From Begonia masoniana (taxonomy: Eukaryota > Streptophyta > Magnoliopsida > Cucurbitales > Begoniaceae): a DNA stretch of 64,000 bases. The stretch lies in assembly GCA_022432975.1 (NCBI GenBank), contig CM039502.1:73241497-73305496 (forward strand), given 5' to 3'. The notes beneath the pieces are model-generated. The model was not told the DNA's origin, ran no database searches, and saw nothing but the letters and a program-made list of their open reading frames with translations. The position numbers were made by a program, and so were the translations under genes. Shown here in pieces: positions 1 to 10,505 of the stretch. The stretch's first letter is position 1; each line of letters opens with the position of its first letter.

Positions 1-1020
1 CTGTAAGCCATACTTCCCACACGCTTCAAGATGGAAAAAGGTCCAATGAACCTCGGACTGAGCTTCCCTTTCTTGCCAAATCTCATCACGCCTTTGAAAG
101 GTGACACTTTCAGGAATACTTCATTGCCCTCAGCGAACTCTAAGTCTCTCCTCCTATGGTCCGCATAACTTTTCTGTCGACTCTGAGCAATCTTTATTCG
201 TTGCTTGATAGCAGCTATCACCTCGGACATCTGCTGTAATATCTCAGGGCTGATAAGCTTGGTTTCTCCGACCTCATCCCAACACAATGGGGATCTACAC
301 TTTCTGCCGTAAAGAGCCTCATAAGGAGCCATGCCAATTGTAGCCTGATAGCTATTGTTGTAGGCAAACTCCACGAGTGGCAAATATCTACTCCAAGAAG
401 CATGAAATTCCAGCACGCACGACCTTAGCATATCCTCGAGTATTTGGATTGTTCTTTCAAACTGTCCGTCAGTTTGTGGATGAAAGGCTGTGCTGAAGTG
501 TAACTTTGTACCCAAGGAGTTTTGCAAACCTTTCCAAAACCTGGAAGTGAATCTGGGATCACGATCTGAGACGATCGACATAGGAATGCCATGCAGCTTA
601 ACTATCTCACTGATGTACAGCTCTGCGTACTGATCCATGGAGTACGTCGTCTTCACAGGTAGAAAATAGGCCGACTTCGTCAACCTGTCCACTATGACCC
701 AAATGTTATTATGGCCCTTAGCTGTCCTTGGAAGGCCAACAACAAAGTCCATTGTGATGTTCTCCCACTTCCATTCGGGAATTGAAAGAGGTTGAAGCGT
801 TCTACTTGGTCGTTGATGTTCAGCTTTGACCTGTTGACATATCATACAAGACTCCACATACTTGGCCACTTCATTCTTCATATTCGGCCACCAGAAGTGA
901 AGTTTCAAGTCCTGATACATCTTTGTGCTTCCAGGATGCACAGAGAAAGAAGACGAGTGAGCCTCCGACAAGATGTTCTTTCGTAACTCTTCATCCTTCG
1001 GAACATACCATATGTTTTTT
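1..1020 (-). pseudogene. Integrase region of gypsy element A
   Basis: The reverse complement continues pol after RNase H: a zinc-binding HHCC-type region, then the catalytic core with the three acidic residues in the contexts TMDFVVG (near 750), SDRDPRF (near 565) and TDGQFER (near 462), and the GKLSPRFIGPF region that precedes a chromodomain in this clade. The frame appears open to the left edge but is out of frame with the upstream RT-RNase H ORF. The shift lies in a run of seven T at about 1015-1021. The C-terminus is off the window. Catalytic DDE residues are present, so only the frame break argues against function. Confidence 0.8.
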
Positions 1021-3283
1021 TGAACTTCAGAATATCATCTCCCGAGTAACTGAAATCGGAAGAGGCCATAGGTAACTTGCTAATAATATCAGTCATTTCC
1101 TTTGAATTGGTCTTCTGGGCCTCCTTAATTCGGTCCAAGATGGTGGGCCACAGTGTCAAGTCTGCTAGTATGATCGATAGCCTAGAAACTATCTTCATAT
1201 CGAACTTCTGTATCTCTGTCCTCAAAGGCATTGATACGGCCGACATAGTCTGTTGCATAGTAGCTGGCATCCTGCTCAGTGCATCAGCTACCACATTAGC
1301 GTTACCAAGATGGTATTTAATCTCAACATCATAGTCTTTTACAAATTCTAACCACCGCCTTTGCCTCATATTCAACTCTTTCTGAGTAAAGAGGTACTTC
1401 AAACTATTGTGGTCAGAAAACACCTCACATGATTGTCCATATAGGTGATGTCTCCATACTTTCAGTGCAAATACAACTGCCGCTAACTCAAGGTCATGAG
1501 TAGGGTAGTTTTGTTCATGGTTCTTCAATTGCCTAGATGCGTATGCTACCACTTTCCCTTCTTGCATTAATACACATCCCAAACCAATCTTGGATGCATC
1601 ACAGTATACGCTAAATTTGCCGTCTTCAATTGGAAACACTAACAGAGGAGCAGTAGTCAGATTTTGTTTGAGTGTCTGAAAGCTCACTTCACATGCTTCA
1701 GACCACCTGAACTTGATGTCCTTCTTTGTTAAGCTGGTCATAGGTTTTGCTATCACGGAGAAGTCTTTAATGAACTTCCTGTAATAACCAGCTAGTCCGA
1801 TAAAACTCCGTACCTCACTGGCACTTCTCGGTCTTGGCCATTCCTTCACTGCTAGAATCTTGGTTGGATCCACGAAAACTCCCTCTGCAGACACCACGTG
1901 GCCTAGGAAACTAATCCTATTCAACCAGAATTCACACTTTGATAGCTTGGCATATAATTGATGCTGTTTTAGAGTTGACAACACAATAGCCAAGTGCTCT
2001 TTATGCTCTTCCTCATTCCGAGAATAAACCAGGATGTCGTCGATGAAGACGATTACAAATTTGTCCAAGAACTTCTGGAATATCCTATTCATCAAGTCCA
2101 TAAATGCCGCGGGGGCATTAGTCAACCCGAACGACATCACCAAAAACTCGTAATGTCCGTACCGGGTCCTGAAGGCGGTCTTTGGAATATCATTAGCCCT
2201 GACCTTCAACTGGTAATAACCGGAGCGCAAATCGATCTTCGAGAATACCCGAGCCCCCTGTAGCTCGTCAAATAAATTGTCAATCCTCGGCAACGGGTAC
2301 TTATTCTTGATGGTCAACTTGTTCAGCTCCCGGTAATCAAAGCATATCCATAGGGACCCATCCTTCTTCTTAACCAACAAGATGGGGGCACCCCACGGAG
2401 AAAAACTAGGGCGCACAAAACCCTTGTCCACCAATTCCTTTAGCTGAGCCTTCAACTCCCTCAGTTCAATTGGCGCCATACGGTAAGGATTCTTCGATAC
2501 CGGTTCAGTACCAGGATACACATCGATTTCGAACTCGATCTCACGATCAGGTGGCAATCCCGGTAAGTCATCTAAGAAAACCTCTGAGAAGTCTCGAACT
2601 ACCGAAATATTTTGAAGTTCCACCTCATTTTGCCTTTGAACATTCACTATGTGGGCAAGAAATCCGATGCATCCTGACCTCATCAGTTGTTGAGCTTTCA
2701 AGGAAGATATAGCAGACATACGTTGTTCTTTTGGTACTGTCTGATAGGAGAGTTCTACCTCGTTCGGGCGTTTAAACGACACAAGCCCAGACCTACAGTT
2801 GATGGTGGCGTGATGTCTAAACGGCCAATCCATCCCCAGAATCACATCGTATTCTTTTATACCGATAACGATAAGACTGGCATACAATTTCTGGTCTCCT
2901 ACTGACACTATATCACCCAGTACAACCTGCTCGGAGTGCATAAACTCTTCGGACGGTAGCATAATGCTGTAGCGTTGATCTGACGGTGTACAACAAAACT
3001 TCTGTCTAACTACGAAGTCTATTACCACGAACGAAAGTGTGGCCCCCGTGTCCCACAAGGTATAAGCAGGTGCATCACATATCAAAATTGTACCTGTAAT
3101 TGCTGTGTGCTGATCAGCATCATCAACGTCCTCCATCATTGCAAAAACCCTTGGTACTGCAAGGTTTGGTCTCGTGTCCGGCTCGGGCAATCCCGAACAT
3201 GATGGCCTCCTTTGCCACATCGAAAACATTGGCCGGTAATAAATCTGCATTCTCCTCTGTGAAGTTTCTGGCACCGCGGGCAT
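905..3283 (-). CDS. pol: Gypsy element A pol: protease, reverse transcriptase, RNase H
   Basis: A 792-residue open frame. An aspartic protease (DTGA near residue 78) would process the polyprotein; reverse transcriptase follows, with [17 protein letters not shown] and the catalytic FIDDIL (near residue 414); RNase H begins near residue 560 ([10 protein letters not shown]). The first about 35 residues are an out-of-frame reading of the end of gag, so the listed start is not a biological start; in this clade gag and pol are normally one frame. The last about 25 residues are again out of frame, past the homopolymer indel before integrase. The core enzymes look intact, but the element as a whole cannot make a normal polyprotein. 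Confidence 0.88.
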   Translation of the reverse strand: MPAVPETSQRRMQIYYRPMFSMWQRRPSCSGLPEPDTRPNLAVPRVFAMMEDVDDADQHTAITGTILICDAPAYTLWDTGATLSFVVIDFVVRQKFCCTPSDQRYSIMLPSEEFMHSEQVVLGDIVSVGDQKLYASLIVIGIKEYDVILGMDWPFRHHATINCRSGLVSFKRPNEVELSYQTVPKEQRMSAISSLKAQQLMRSGCIGFLAHIVNVQRQNEVELQNISVVRDFSEVFLDDLPGLPPDREIEFEIDVYPGTEPVSKNPYRMAPIELRELKAQLKELVDKGFVRPSFSPWGAPILLVKKKDGSLWICFDYRELNKLTIKNKYPLPRIDNLFDELQGARVFSKIDLRSGYYQLKVRANDIPKTAFRTRYGHYEFLVMSFGLTNAPAAFMDLMNRIFQKFLDKFVIVFIDDILVYSRNEEEHKEHLAIVLSTLKQHQLYAKLSKCEFWLNRISFLGHVVSAEGVFVDPTKILAVKEWPRPRSASEVRSFIGLAGYYRKFIKDFSVIAKPMTSLTKKDIKFRWSEACEVSFQTLKQNLTTAPLLVFPIEDGKFSVYCDASKIGLGCVLMQEGKVVAYASRQLKNHEQNYPTHDLELAAVVFALKVWRHHLYGQSCEVFSDHNSLKYLFTQKELNMRQRRWLEFVKDYDVEIKYHLGNANVVADALSRMPATMQQTMSAVSMPLRTEIQKFDMKIVSRLSIILADLTLWPTILDRIKEAQKTNSKEMTDIISKLPMASSDFSYSGDDILKFKKTYGMFRRMKSYERTSCRRLTRLLSLCILEAQRCIRT

Positions 3284-4050
3284 ACTGAAAGTTGAGGAGC
3301 CCCCATTGGTCTCTTTCCTTTGTCTTGATAATTGGTGATCTCATTAGGCCTCTTAATGCCCCTGTTCTGCTGCAGTTGGGGTTGCAAATTCTGACTTCTC
3401 TGTTGTTTTTGTTGAGGAACATTCCGGATAATCCATCTTAATTGATCTCTCTGTCTCTGGGACTTTGCTTCTAAAGCCTCCAACTGAAAGGATTTGGCCA
3501 CCACTTTTGTGTACGGTGCCTCATCAAATCCCCCATATGAAATCCCTAGTAAGAGGTCCAGCTTCAAACCCTAAATAAATTGGTACACCTTGTTTTCGTC
3601 AGTGGCTACCAAATGAGGTGCATAGCGGGATAATGATTCGAACTTCTGAACATATTCTGCCACTGACCCATATTGTCGTAGCCGAGAGAACTCAAGCAAC
3701 TTTTCCTTTCTCAATCCTCGGTCAAAGTACTTCTCGTAGAAGATTTTCGTGAATCCTTCCCAGGTTAATGCCACTGTAGTCGACTGCACTGTGTCCCACC
3801 AAAATCCAGCACTTTCGATGAGATAGAACGTGGCACAATTAACTTTCTTGTTGTCTTCCACTTCTGTATAACTGAACATCTTCTCCATTGTTCGAATCCA
3901 GGTTTCAGCACGGGTCGGGTCTGTAGACAGTCCATCGAATGAAGGCGGCTGGAGTCGCCGGAATCTATCTCCACTGTTGTCACGTGAAGCATTTCCATGG
4001 TTATTATTGTTATTGTTCCCGCTGTCTTTTCTGGCCATCATACGTTCCAC
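3136..4050 (-). pseudogene. gag: Gypsy element A gag, interrupted
   Basis: Starts with MERMMARKDSGNNNN and reads through a retrotransposon gag domain (ETWIRTMEKMF, FWWDTVQ, FYEKYF, SVAEYVQKFESL). A TAG stop at about 3568-3570 interrupts it just after KVYQFI; the same frame continues to a CCHC zinc knuckle ([14 protein letters not shown]) near 3190. Gag forms the particle and binds RNA. Beyond the knuckle the frame slips relative to protease near 3200. The nonsense codon and the slip make this copy non-functional. Confidence 0.85.
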
Positions 4051-4281
4051 TATGCGGGACTATACTCCCACCAGTTTGGTTAGTCGGTCAATGGCACGAG
4101 AGCTTTCGCTTGACTCTTCCTGATGCCCTCTCACCATTTCTAAGGAAACCTATTAACAGAATAACCTAATTTAATAAACAGAACCTTTTACAGAAATTTT
4201 AAACACTCACAAGTGGTGGAGCGATCTCACATGGCGGTTGTGCAGTCAGACATTTCACATAATCGGTTTTAAAACCTTGTC

Positions 4282-4293
4282 GCTCTGATACCA
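4282..4293 (-). other. Primer-binding site of element A
   Basis: Minus-strand TGGTATCAGAGC, complementary to the 3' end of plant initiator-Met tRNA, four bases inside the LTR edge at 4298. It fixes both the orientation and the inner LTR boundary. Confidence 0.9.
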
Positions 4294-4554
4294 TAACTGT
4301 GACGACCCCCGACCCGGTCGAGGATGAGGAGCCATCACTCCGGGACATTTCAAAACGGGGACTATTTTTTTTTCATGAGCAGACAGAAAACAGATTGAAC
4401 TTTTAAGAGTAAAACCTTAAAGCTTAACAGAGAAGGAAAACATTTTCGGGATTTGGAATCAAAACAGAGAAAAAGAAACAGTTAAAAACCAGACTACAGA
4501 ATGAATGGCAGAAGAAGAGCAGGAAGAGCAGGAAGACTAGAAGCAAGGAGAAAT

Positions 4555-5390
4555 GAAACAGTGCAATCGGTGGACGTGAACAGTGAAATCGGTGGATGTA
4601 AACTACAACAAGGTGAACAAAGAAATCGGTGGATGTGAACAGTGCAATCGGTGGATATAATAAGACAAAAGTGAACAGTGATCGGTGGATGTAAACTACA
4701 ACAAGGTGAACAAGGAATCGGTGGATGTGAACAGTGCAATCGGTGGATATAATAAGACAAAGTGAACAGTGATCGGTGGATGTAGAAATCGGTGGATGTG
4801 AACAGTGCAATCGGTGGATATAATAAGACAAAAGTGAACAGTGATCGGTGGATGTAAACTACAACAAGGTGAACAAAGAAATCGGTGGATGTGAACAGTG
4901 CAATCGGTGGATATAATAAGACAAAAGTGAACAGTGATCGGTGGATGTAAACTACAACAAGGTGAACAAAGAAATCGGTGGATGTGAACAGTGCAATCGG
5001 TGGATATAATAAGACAAAAGTGAACAGTGATCGGTGGATGTAAACTACAACAAGGTGAACAAAGAAATCGGTGGATGTGAACAGTGCAATCGGTGGATAT
5101 AATAAGACAAAAGTGAACAGTGATCGGTGGATGTAAACTACAACAAGGTGAACAAAGAAATCGGTGGATGTGAACAGTGCAATCGGTGGATATAATAAGA
5201 CAAAAGTGAACAGTGATCGGTGGATGTAAACTACAACAAAGTGAACAAAGAAATCGGCGGATGTGAACAGTGCAATCAGTGGATATAATAAGACAAAAGT
5301 GAACAGTGATCGGTGGATGTAAACTACAACAAGGTGAACAAATAAATCGGTGGATGTGAACAGTGCAATCGGTGGATAAAATTTTAATCC
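4555..5390. repeat. 93 bp tandem array inside LTR A
   Basis: About nine units, several truncated. Consecutive copies of AACAGTGCAATCGG at 4801, 4894 and 4987 give a 93 bp period. Each unit holds three diverged copies of a roughly 31 bp subunit with the core ATCGGTGGATRT. Units are nearly identical, indicating recent amplification. Confidence 0.92.
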
Positions 5391-6074
5391 TAAAAAATGA
5401 TTAAAAACACATGACTTTGAACATGTCTGAAAACACGACAGTAACTTAAGAAAATCCAGCTGCATGGACAACTCTAAAACCAGAAGCCATCCATGCATAG
5501 ACTAACAGGAAATATTCCAAACTATTTCAGAATACTTCAGAACATAATCCAACTGTCAAATACAATACAACAGAAGGAATGAAAATTGTAAACTTTCAAT
5601 ACCCGATTCTAAACAAGATTGTAAAACATACTTTACAATTGACAGATTTAAAGAAACAAATTGCATGGATAGTTCCAAAACCAGAAATCATCCATGCACA
5701 GATTAACAAAAAATATCCCAAACAATTCCAGAATACTTTAGAATATAAACTTAACTGTCAAATACAGCGATTTTAAACATTGACACCGAATCTATACATT
5801 GTTTCAAAATCTCAGAGACAGTACAAAACTTAACATATAATTACAGAATTTCCCAAAACATAAGTTTTTAAAACTAACACAGAACGACAGCTGAAGTTTA
5901 AAAACAAAACAGCAGAATCTCAGTAAAGTTTCACAGACTTGTACATCACTTTAAAAAAACTTAAACCTCAGGACAGAAATATATCTAACTGCAGCAGCCA
6001 CCCCTGAGAGCTCGAGCCACCAGCCACCTATTCATCAGACTGAGGCACAAAGTCCTCATTTTCGGGTTCAGTAC

Positions 6075-6601
6075 CTACATCAGAAAGTTCATCTATGAGC
6101 CTAAAGCTCAGTAAGAACATATAAAATGCTGTGATGCATATGCTATGCATGCGGTTTTCAGAAATTCAGTGACAGAACAATACATTACGTTTCAGTGGCA
6201 ATGGGGTATAAGTACGGCTTATAGGGGAACTGTTAAATAGTGGGTGCACTATGAGGCACAACAGTTATACGATACAGTACAGAAACAGATCTGGGGTCCA
6301 GTCCCCGTCCCACACTTAACCGATACATTTCAGTCAGATTTTATCTTGTTTAGTTTCAAATAGTGTACAGAAATCGGTTTTGCATGAACTTTCGGTGAAA
6401 ACGTGTATGCATGAACATTTTCAGTGCCTGAACTTACAATAGCAAGCGACATAAATAACAGAACATACTGCGAAGCAGAACACAGAACACAGACAGAACA
6501 TAAACTATAACGTTTCTACCCAAAACAACCTGACAGAAATGAAACACCTAGTACCTCCGTGATGTAGGGCCTTAAGGGCCAACCTACGGTTATGAACTTA
6601 C
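6075..6601 (-). other. Predicted leader intron 2 of LTR A
   Basis: Minus strand: donor CAG|GTAAGT (6601 down to 6596), a GGCC/GGCC hairpin (about 6566-6580), CCTACATCA (6560-6568), a 15 nt hairpin TGAGC/GCTCA (6096-6110), and acceptor TGATGTAG|GT (6074-6082). The two nine-base motifs are exact complements. Predicted from consensus only. Confidence 0.55.
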
Positions 6602-7214
6602 CTGTTATCCGCGATGCAGTTGGCTGGAAAGTCTCCGAAATGCACAAATCTGTAACAAGCACGTAGAGAAATAAACAATGCTGCAAATGCTAACTAACAA
6701 GTTAGAAGAATCAGCAGCAACACGTTTCAAATCTTTAGAAAACACACCAACGTGTTTTCATCCAAAGACAGTGAGTTTTTCTCTAAATACCATAACCCTA
6801 AACTTTGGTAAAAACCCACATTAAACTTGTCCAAACTTGTTAGCATGAGTAAATGCTTACCTTTTGCTGAAGGAAACAGAAGAATGCAGGAGAAACAAGG
6901 TTTGGTACTTTGTTTCAGTCGCCTGGAAGAGAGAAAGCAAAGAGGGAAGGGAAGAAGCAGAGAAGTGAAATGCAGATTTCACGTAGGAGGAAGGACTTAG
7001 CTTCTTCAACAATCTGCCAAGTGTCAGCTATCCATTGGCTATCTCCCACCAACCTTAATTTCTCTCCAATTTGCCCTTTTATGCATTTCAAACTTAGTGT
7101 TTTATTTAGTTATACATTTGTTTGGTTCCCAACACAACACCTATTGTATTAATATTAAATTAATCCCGCAAAGTGATTCGGGAAATAATTACAGCCAAAA
7201 GGCCGGGTGCTACA

Positions 7215-7353
7215 TATAGGGCGGAGGAAGTAATTTAAACTGGGCAGAAGATGTGGATGGATGACGTCAGGCGGAAGATGTAGTGAACTGGGCGGAAGAG
7301 GTAGATGACGTTAGGGGAAAATGTAATGAACTGGGCGGAGGATATGGGTGGAT
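7215..7353 (-). repeat. LTR B, first visible piece
   Basis: Holds GATGACGTCAGGCGGAAGAT-type repeats that resume directly after the copia element at 17964. The piece lies between the end of LTR A and the 5-base target duplication tggat (7349-7353) of the copia element. Confidence 0.75.
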
Positions 7354-8861
7354 TGTTGACTTATAGATTGTTTAAGTCATAATTTGTTTTTGATTATGTA
7401 TTTGTATAATTAGTGTACAATTTGATTATATGTATTTAAAGAGAATAATGAATATGAGTTTATTTGGAAATACCCTTAAAAAGGGTATTTTAGTTGTCTA
7501 ATAAATCGGTTTGAGTATACAGAATTAAATAGCAAAACAGGCTTGCATATACCGATCGCTACACGAAAAAGAAATGATGCATCTGCCGATAGCGTTTTTG
7601 AAGACATCTGCCGATGTTATGTCAAGGTGCATTTGCCGATAGCTGTTGAAGCTACTCCTGCCGATGCCGGTTCATGACGTGTTGAGATGCATATGCCGAT
7701 AAAATTTACAAGTCTCATCTGCCCGTGAAGCTCTAAGCGAGCATCTACCGATGACGTGGTCAGCGCTTATATGTTTCTTCTGCCGATAGCGTTTTGAGTC
7801 ATCTGCCGATAGCGTTTGAAGTCATCTGCCAATAGCGTCGTGAAGACTTCTGCCGATGACGTGTCAAGCGCTTATCTGTTTCATCTGCCGATGGTGTTTG
7901 AAGCCACATCTGCCGATGATATTTGAAAACACATCTGCGATGATAGTTGAAGACACATCTGCCGATGATGTTTGAAGCAGCTCCTGCCGATTGACCTAAA
8001 CGACAAAGGAGATGCTAACTAAAGCATGCACCTGCCGATAAAATTTAAGGATGCATCTGCCGATGAAATTTAAGATGCATCTGCGATGGAATTTAAGGAT
8101 ACATCTGCCGATGGCATTCAAAGCTGCATCCACCGATGACGTGTCTCTGCTTCATTAGTTGCATCTGCCGGTGAACTTCCACCAGAATTCAAAGCTAGCC
8201 GCGAAGCTACAGTGACGTCGTTTTCAGCATTAACTCCAGACCTTTAATGGCGACGACGAACAACATTTTCAGAAGCAACGGATAGCTGCTTCAGTATGGA
8301 TGCCTCCCAACGGTAACATTTTAACATTTGAAGAAAGAAGCATTCAATTCTCTGAAGCAATTTTATACAGAGTATATAAGCAGAAGAAAAGGCTCGAAGA
8401 CTAACTTTTGCGAATTTGATTTCCTGAGCGCTAACGTGAAATTCATACTCTGTATTCTCAATCTACATCTCTCTACTCCAAAACTTGAGATTCTGTTTTG
8501 AGAGTTTGTAGATTATTGTAATCTATCATTCAAACCTGAAAACATGTAAGGCAGTGGATTGACGCCCGCAAAGTTCAATCCAGGATTGTGAAAGGCTGTG
8601 GATCGAAGCCCGTAAGTTCGATCAAATTTTCTCGTTGAGGAGAAGTAAGAAATCTTCAAGGGGGAGCCTTGGAGCGTGGACGTAGGCAGTTTGGCCGAAC
8701 CACGTAAAAATACTGGTGTCGAATTTCTCTTTCTCTCTCTTTATATTATTTGATTACTGGTGTTAAATCTAAGTTTAATCAAGAAGAGAAATTTGGTTGA
8801 ATCGCAATTAAAATTAAAAAAGGTCTAATTCACCCCCCTCTTAGACAATTCCGATCCTACA
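7354..8861 (+). repeat. 5' LTR of the Sirevirus-like element
   Basis: 1508 bp, starting TGTTGACTTATAG and ending GATCCTACA. Upstream of the TATA box (about 7555-8175) lies an irregular minisatellite of 20-25 bp units with the core ATCTGCCGAT, many followed by GACGT. Confidence 0.95.
8373..8380 (+). promoter_or_regulatory. TATA box of the copia LTR
   Basis: TATATAAG, preserved in the 3' LTR at 17475-17482. The repeated ATCTGCCGAT units lie directly upstream, where an enhancer would be expected. Confidence 0.7.
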
Positions 8862-8863
8862 AT

Positions 8864-8875
8864 TGGTATCAGAGC
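8864..8875 (+). other. Primer-binding site of the Sirevirus-like element
   Basis: TGGTATCAGAGC, two bases after the LTR end, complementary to initiator-Met tRNA. Confidence 0.92.
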
Positions 8876-8927
8876 GAGGTTATTCATTGTCTAAGCTCCG
8901 TCTAAACACTCTGTGTTATATTTTTCA

Positions 8928-10505
8928 ATGGCATTCAACATTAACAACACACAAATAGAAGGTCAGGCAACAAATAGACCTCCATTCTTTGATGGTAGTG
9001 ACTATGTCTATTGGAAGGCTAGAATGAAAATATTCATTCAAGCCATAGACTATGAGACTTGGTGTATTATAGAAAATAGTCCTTTTAAGGCCATGAAAAC
9101 TGTTGATGGGAAAAGTATCCCTAAGGACTCTTCTGAGTTAACTGAGTCCGATAAGAGAAATCTAAGCCTTAATGCTAAGGCAGTAAACACCTTGTACTGT
9201 GCCTTAAATAGAGATGAATTTAATAGGGTACAAGGGTGTGAAAGTGCTCAAGAAATTTGGCACTTATTAGAGGTCACACACGAGGGCACAAATCAAGTAA
9301 AGGAGAGCAAACTGAATATGCTCATTCACGAGTATGAATTATTTTCTATGCCCAAAGATGAGTCTGTCTCTTCCATGTTTACAAGATTTACTAATATTAC
9401 TAATGGTTTGAAAGCTCTTGGTAAATCTTATTCTAGTGAAGAACAGGTCAGGAAGATCCTCAGGTGTCTTCCAAGAAGCTGGCAGCCAAAGGTGACTGCA
9501 ATTCAGGAAGCAAAGGATCTTAAAGCTCTAAAGCTTGAAGAGCTCATTGGATCTCTCATGACACATGAGATCACAATGAGGTCAAACGAGAAAGAAGACC
9601 TTAAGGAAAAAGAGACTTCCAAAAGAAAAGATATTGCTATGAAAGCCTCTTCAAGTAAATGTGAAGTCTCTGAGGATGAAGAAGAAGAAGAGGATGAGGA
9701 CATTGCTCTTATCACTAGGAGATTCAGCAAGTTCCTTCGAAGGAAGAAGCTGCAGGGAAGAAGATTTCCCAAGAATGAAAAGCAATCCAAAGACAAGGAG
9801 TTTACCTGTTTTGGATGTGGAAAGCCAGGCCACATGAAGGCTGACTGTCCACAAGCTAAAGGTCCCAAAAAATTCAAGAAAAAGGCTATGAAGGCCACTT
9901 GGGATGACAGTGAAGGTGACACTTCATCTTCAGAAGATGAGGAAGTTGCAAATCTGTGCTTCATGGCACACGAAGATAAGGTAAGCACTTCTTCTTCAAG
10001 TGTGTTAAGTGACAGTGAAAGTGATAATGAAGAAGGTGAACTAATTGATGCTTTTAATGACTTAGTTAAACAGTTTGGCATGCTGAAAAATAAATACAAT
10101 CTGTTGAAAAAGGAGAATACAGATTTATTAGAAAAGCATGCTAAAGAAGTAGACTTACATATCAAGGAAATTGATAAGCTTAAAAGCAAAAACGAAGATT
10201 TGAATAATATTATTCTAAACTTCACTAAGGGCGACAAATTATTTAAGATGGTAATAGCAGGTCAGAGAGCAAATTTTGACAGAACAGGATTAGGGTATGA
10301 CAAGTCTAATAAAAGGAAAGTTTTTAAAAACTTCTTTGTTAAACCCTCTGTCTGCCATGCATGTAATGAAGCTGGACATAAATCTTTTGTATGTCCGTTA
10401 AAAGCAAACTATATGAAATCAACTGGTAAATTCCAATGGGTTCCCAAAGGAACCAGACCTAACACTAGGACCCAAAAGATTTGGGTACCTAAGAAGACCA
10501 ATTGA
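8928..10505 (+). CDS. gag: Copia gag polyprotein
   Basis: The start is taken at the ATG of MAFNINN (8928), five codons inside the longest frame, because it begins the conserved N-terminus. The protein has a copia-type gag domain ([34 protein letters not shown]), an acidic Glu/Asp/Ser-rich middle, a CCHC knuckle [14 protein letters not shown], a coiled-coil-like Lys/Glu/Leu segment, and a second knuckle [14 protein letters not shown]. It ends in TGA at 10503-10505. Gag forms the cytoplasmic particle that packages element RNA. Two spaced knuckles and the length (about 526 residues) are unusual for copia in general but fit Sirevirus-type gags. No disabling mutation seen. Confidence 0.92.
   Translation: MAFNINNTQIEGQATNRPPFFDGSDYVYWKARMKIFIQAIDYETWCIIENSPFKAMKTVDGKSIPKDSSELTESDKRNLSLNAKAVNTLYCALNRDEFNRVQGCESAQEIWHLLEVTHEGTNQVKESKLNMLIHEYELFSMPKDESVSSMFTRFTNITNGLKALGKSYSSEEQVRKILRCLPRSWQPKVTAIQEAKDLKALKLEELIGSLMTHEITMRSNEKEDLKEKETSKRKDIAMKASSSKCEVSEDEEEEEDEDIALITRRFSKFLRRKKLQGRRFPKNEKQSKDKEFTCFGCGKPGHMKADCPQAKGPKKFKKKAMKATWDDSEGDTSSSEDEEVANLCFMAHEDKVSTSSSSVLSDSESDNEEGELIDAFNDLVKQFGMLKNKYNLLKKENTDLLEKHAKEVDLHIKEIDKLKSKNEDLNNIILNFTKGDKLFKMVIAGQRANFDRTGLGYDKSNKRKVFKNFFVKPSVCHACNEAGHKSFVCPLKANYMKSTGKFQWVPKGTRPNTRTQKIWVPKKTN

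Larger units (their letters stand above)
1..7214 (-). mobile_element. Ty3/gypsy element A, chromovirus-like, partial
   Basis: Read on the minus strand the order is LTR (4298-7214), PBS, gag, protease, reverse transcriptase, RNase H and integrase; the 3' LTR lies beyond the left edge. The pol order PR-RT-RH-IN defines Ty3/gypsy, and the RT and integrase resemble Del/Tekay chromoviruses (family assignment from recognition, not from a tree). The element is defective: a stop in gag, a frame change between gag and protease, and a homopolymer indel before integrase. Its right flank starts inside an older LTR of the same family (B), so it is a self-nested insertion. Confidence 0.9.
4298..7214 (-). 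repeat. LTR A (5' LTR of gypsy element A), 2.9 kb
   Basis: On the minus strand it begins TGTAGCACCCGGCC and ends GGTCGTCACA next to the PBS, so it has TG...CA ends. It holds a promoter-like CATAAAAGGG near the start, donor 1 (6855-6860), a 48 bp mini-exon (6602-6649), donor 2 (6596-6601), the GC hairpin and pairing motifs described under the leader introns, and near its 3' end a 93 bp tandem array. No long gene is present. Long ORFs over the array exist only because 93 is a multiple of three. Confidence 0.85.

Noticed and set aside
4494..5498. 334-codon ORF with FTSTDFFVHL-type repeats
   Set aside because: Arises because the 93 bp array is a multiple of three; reads antisense-like low-complexity sequence inside LTR A.
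6910..7152. 80-codon ORF in LTR A
   Set aside because: Antisense to the presumed exon 1 and promoter; not conserved in LTR B.
9503..10237. 244-codon minus-strand ORF opposite copia gag
   Set aside because: Antisense shadow of the acidic gag region; Ser/Leu-rich with no support.
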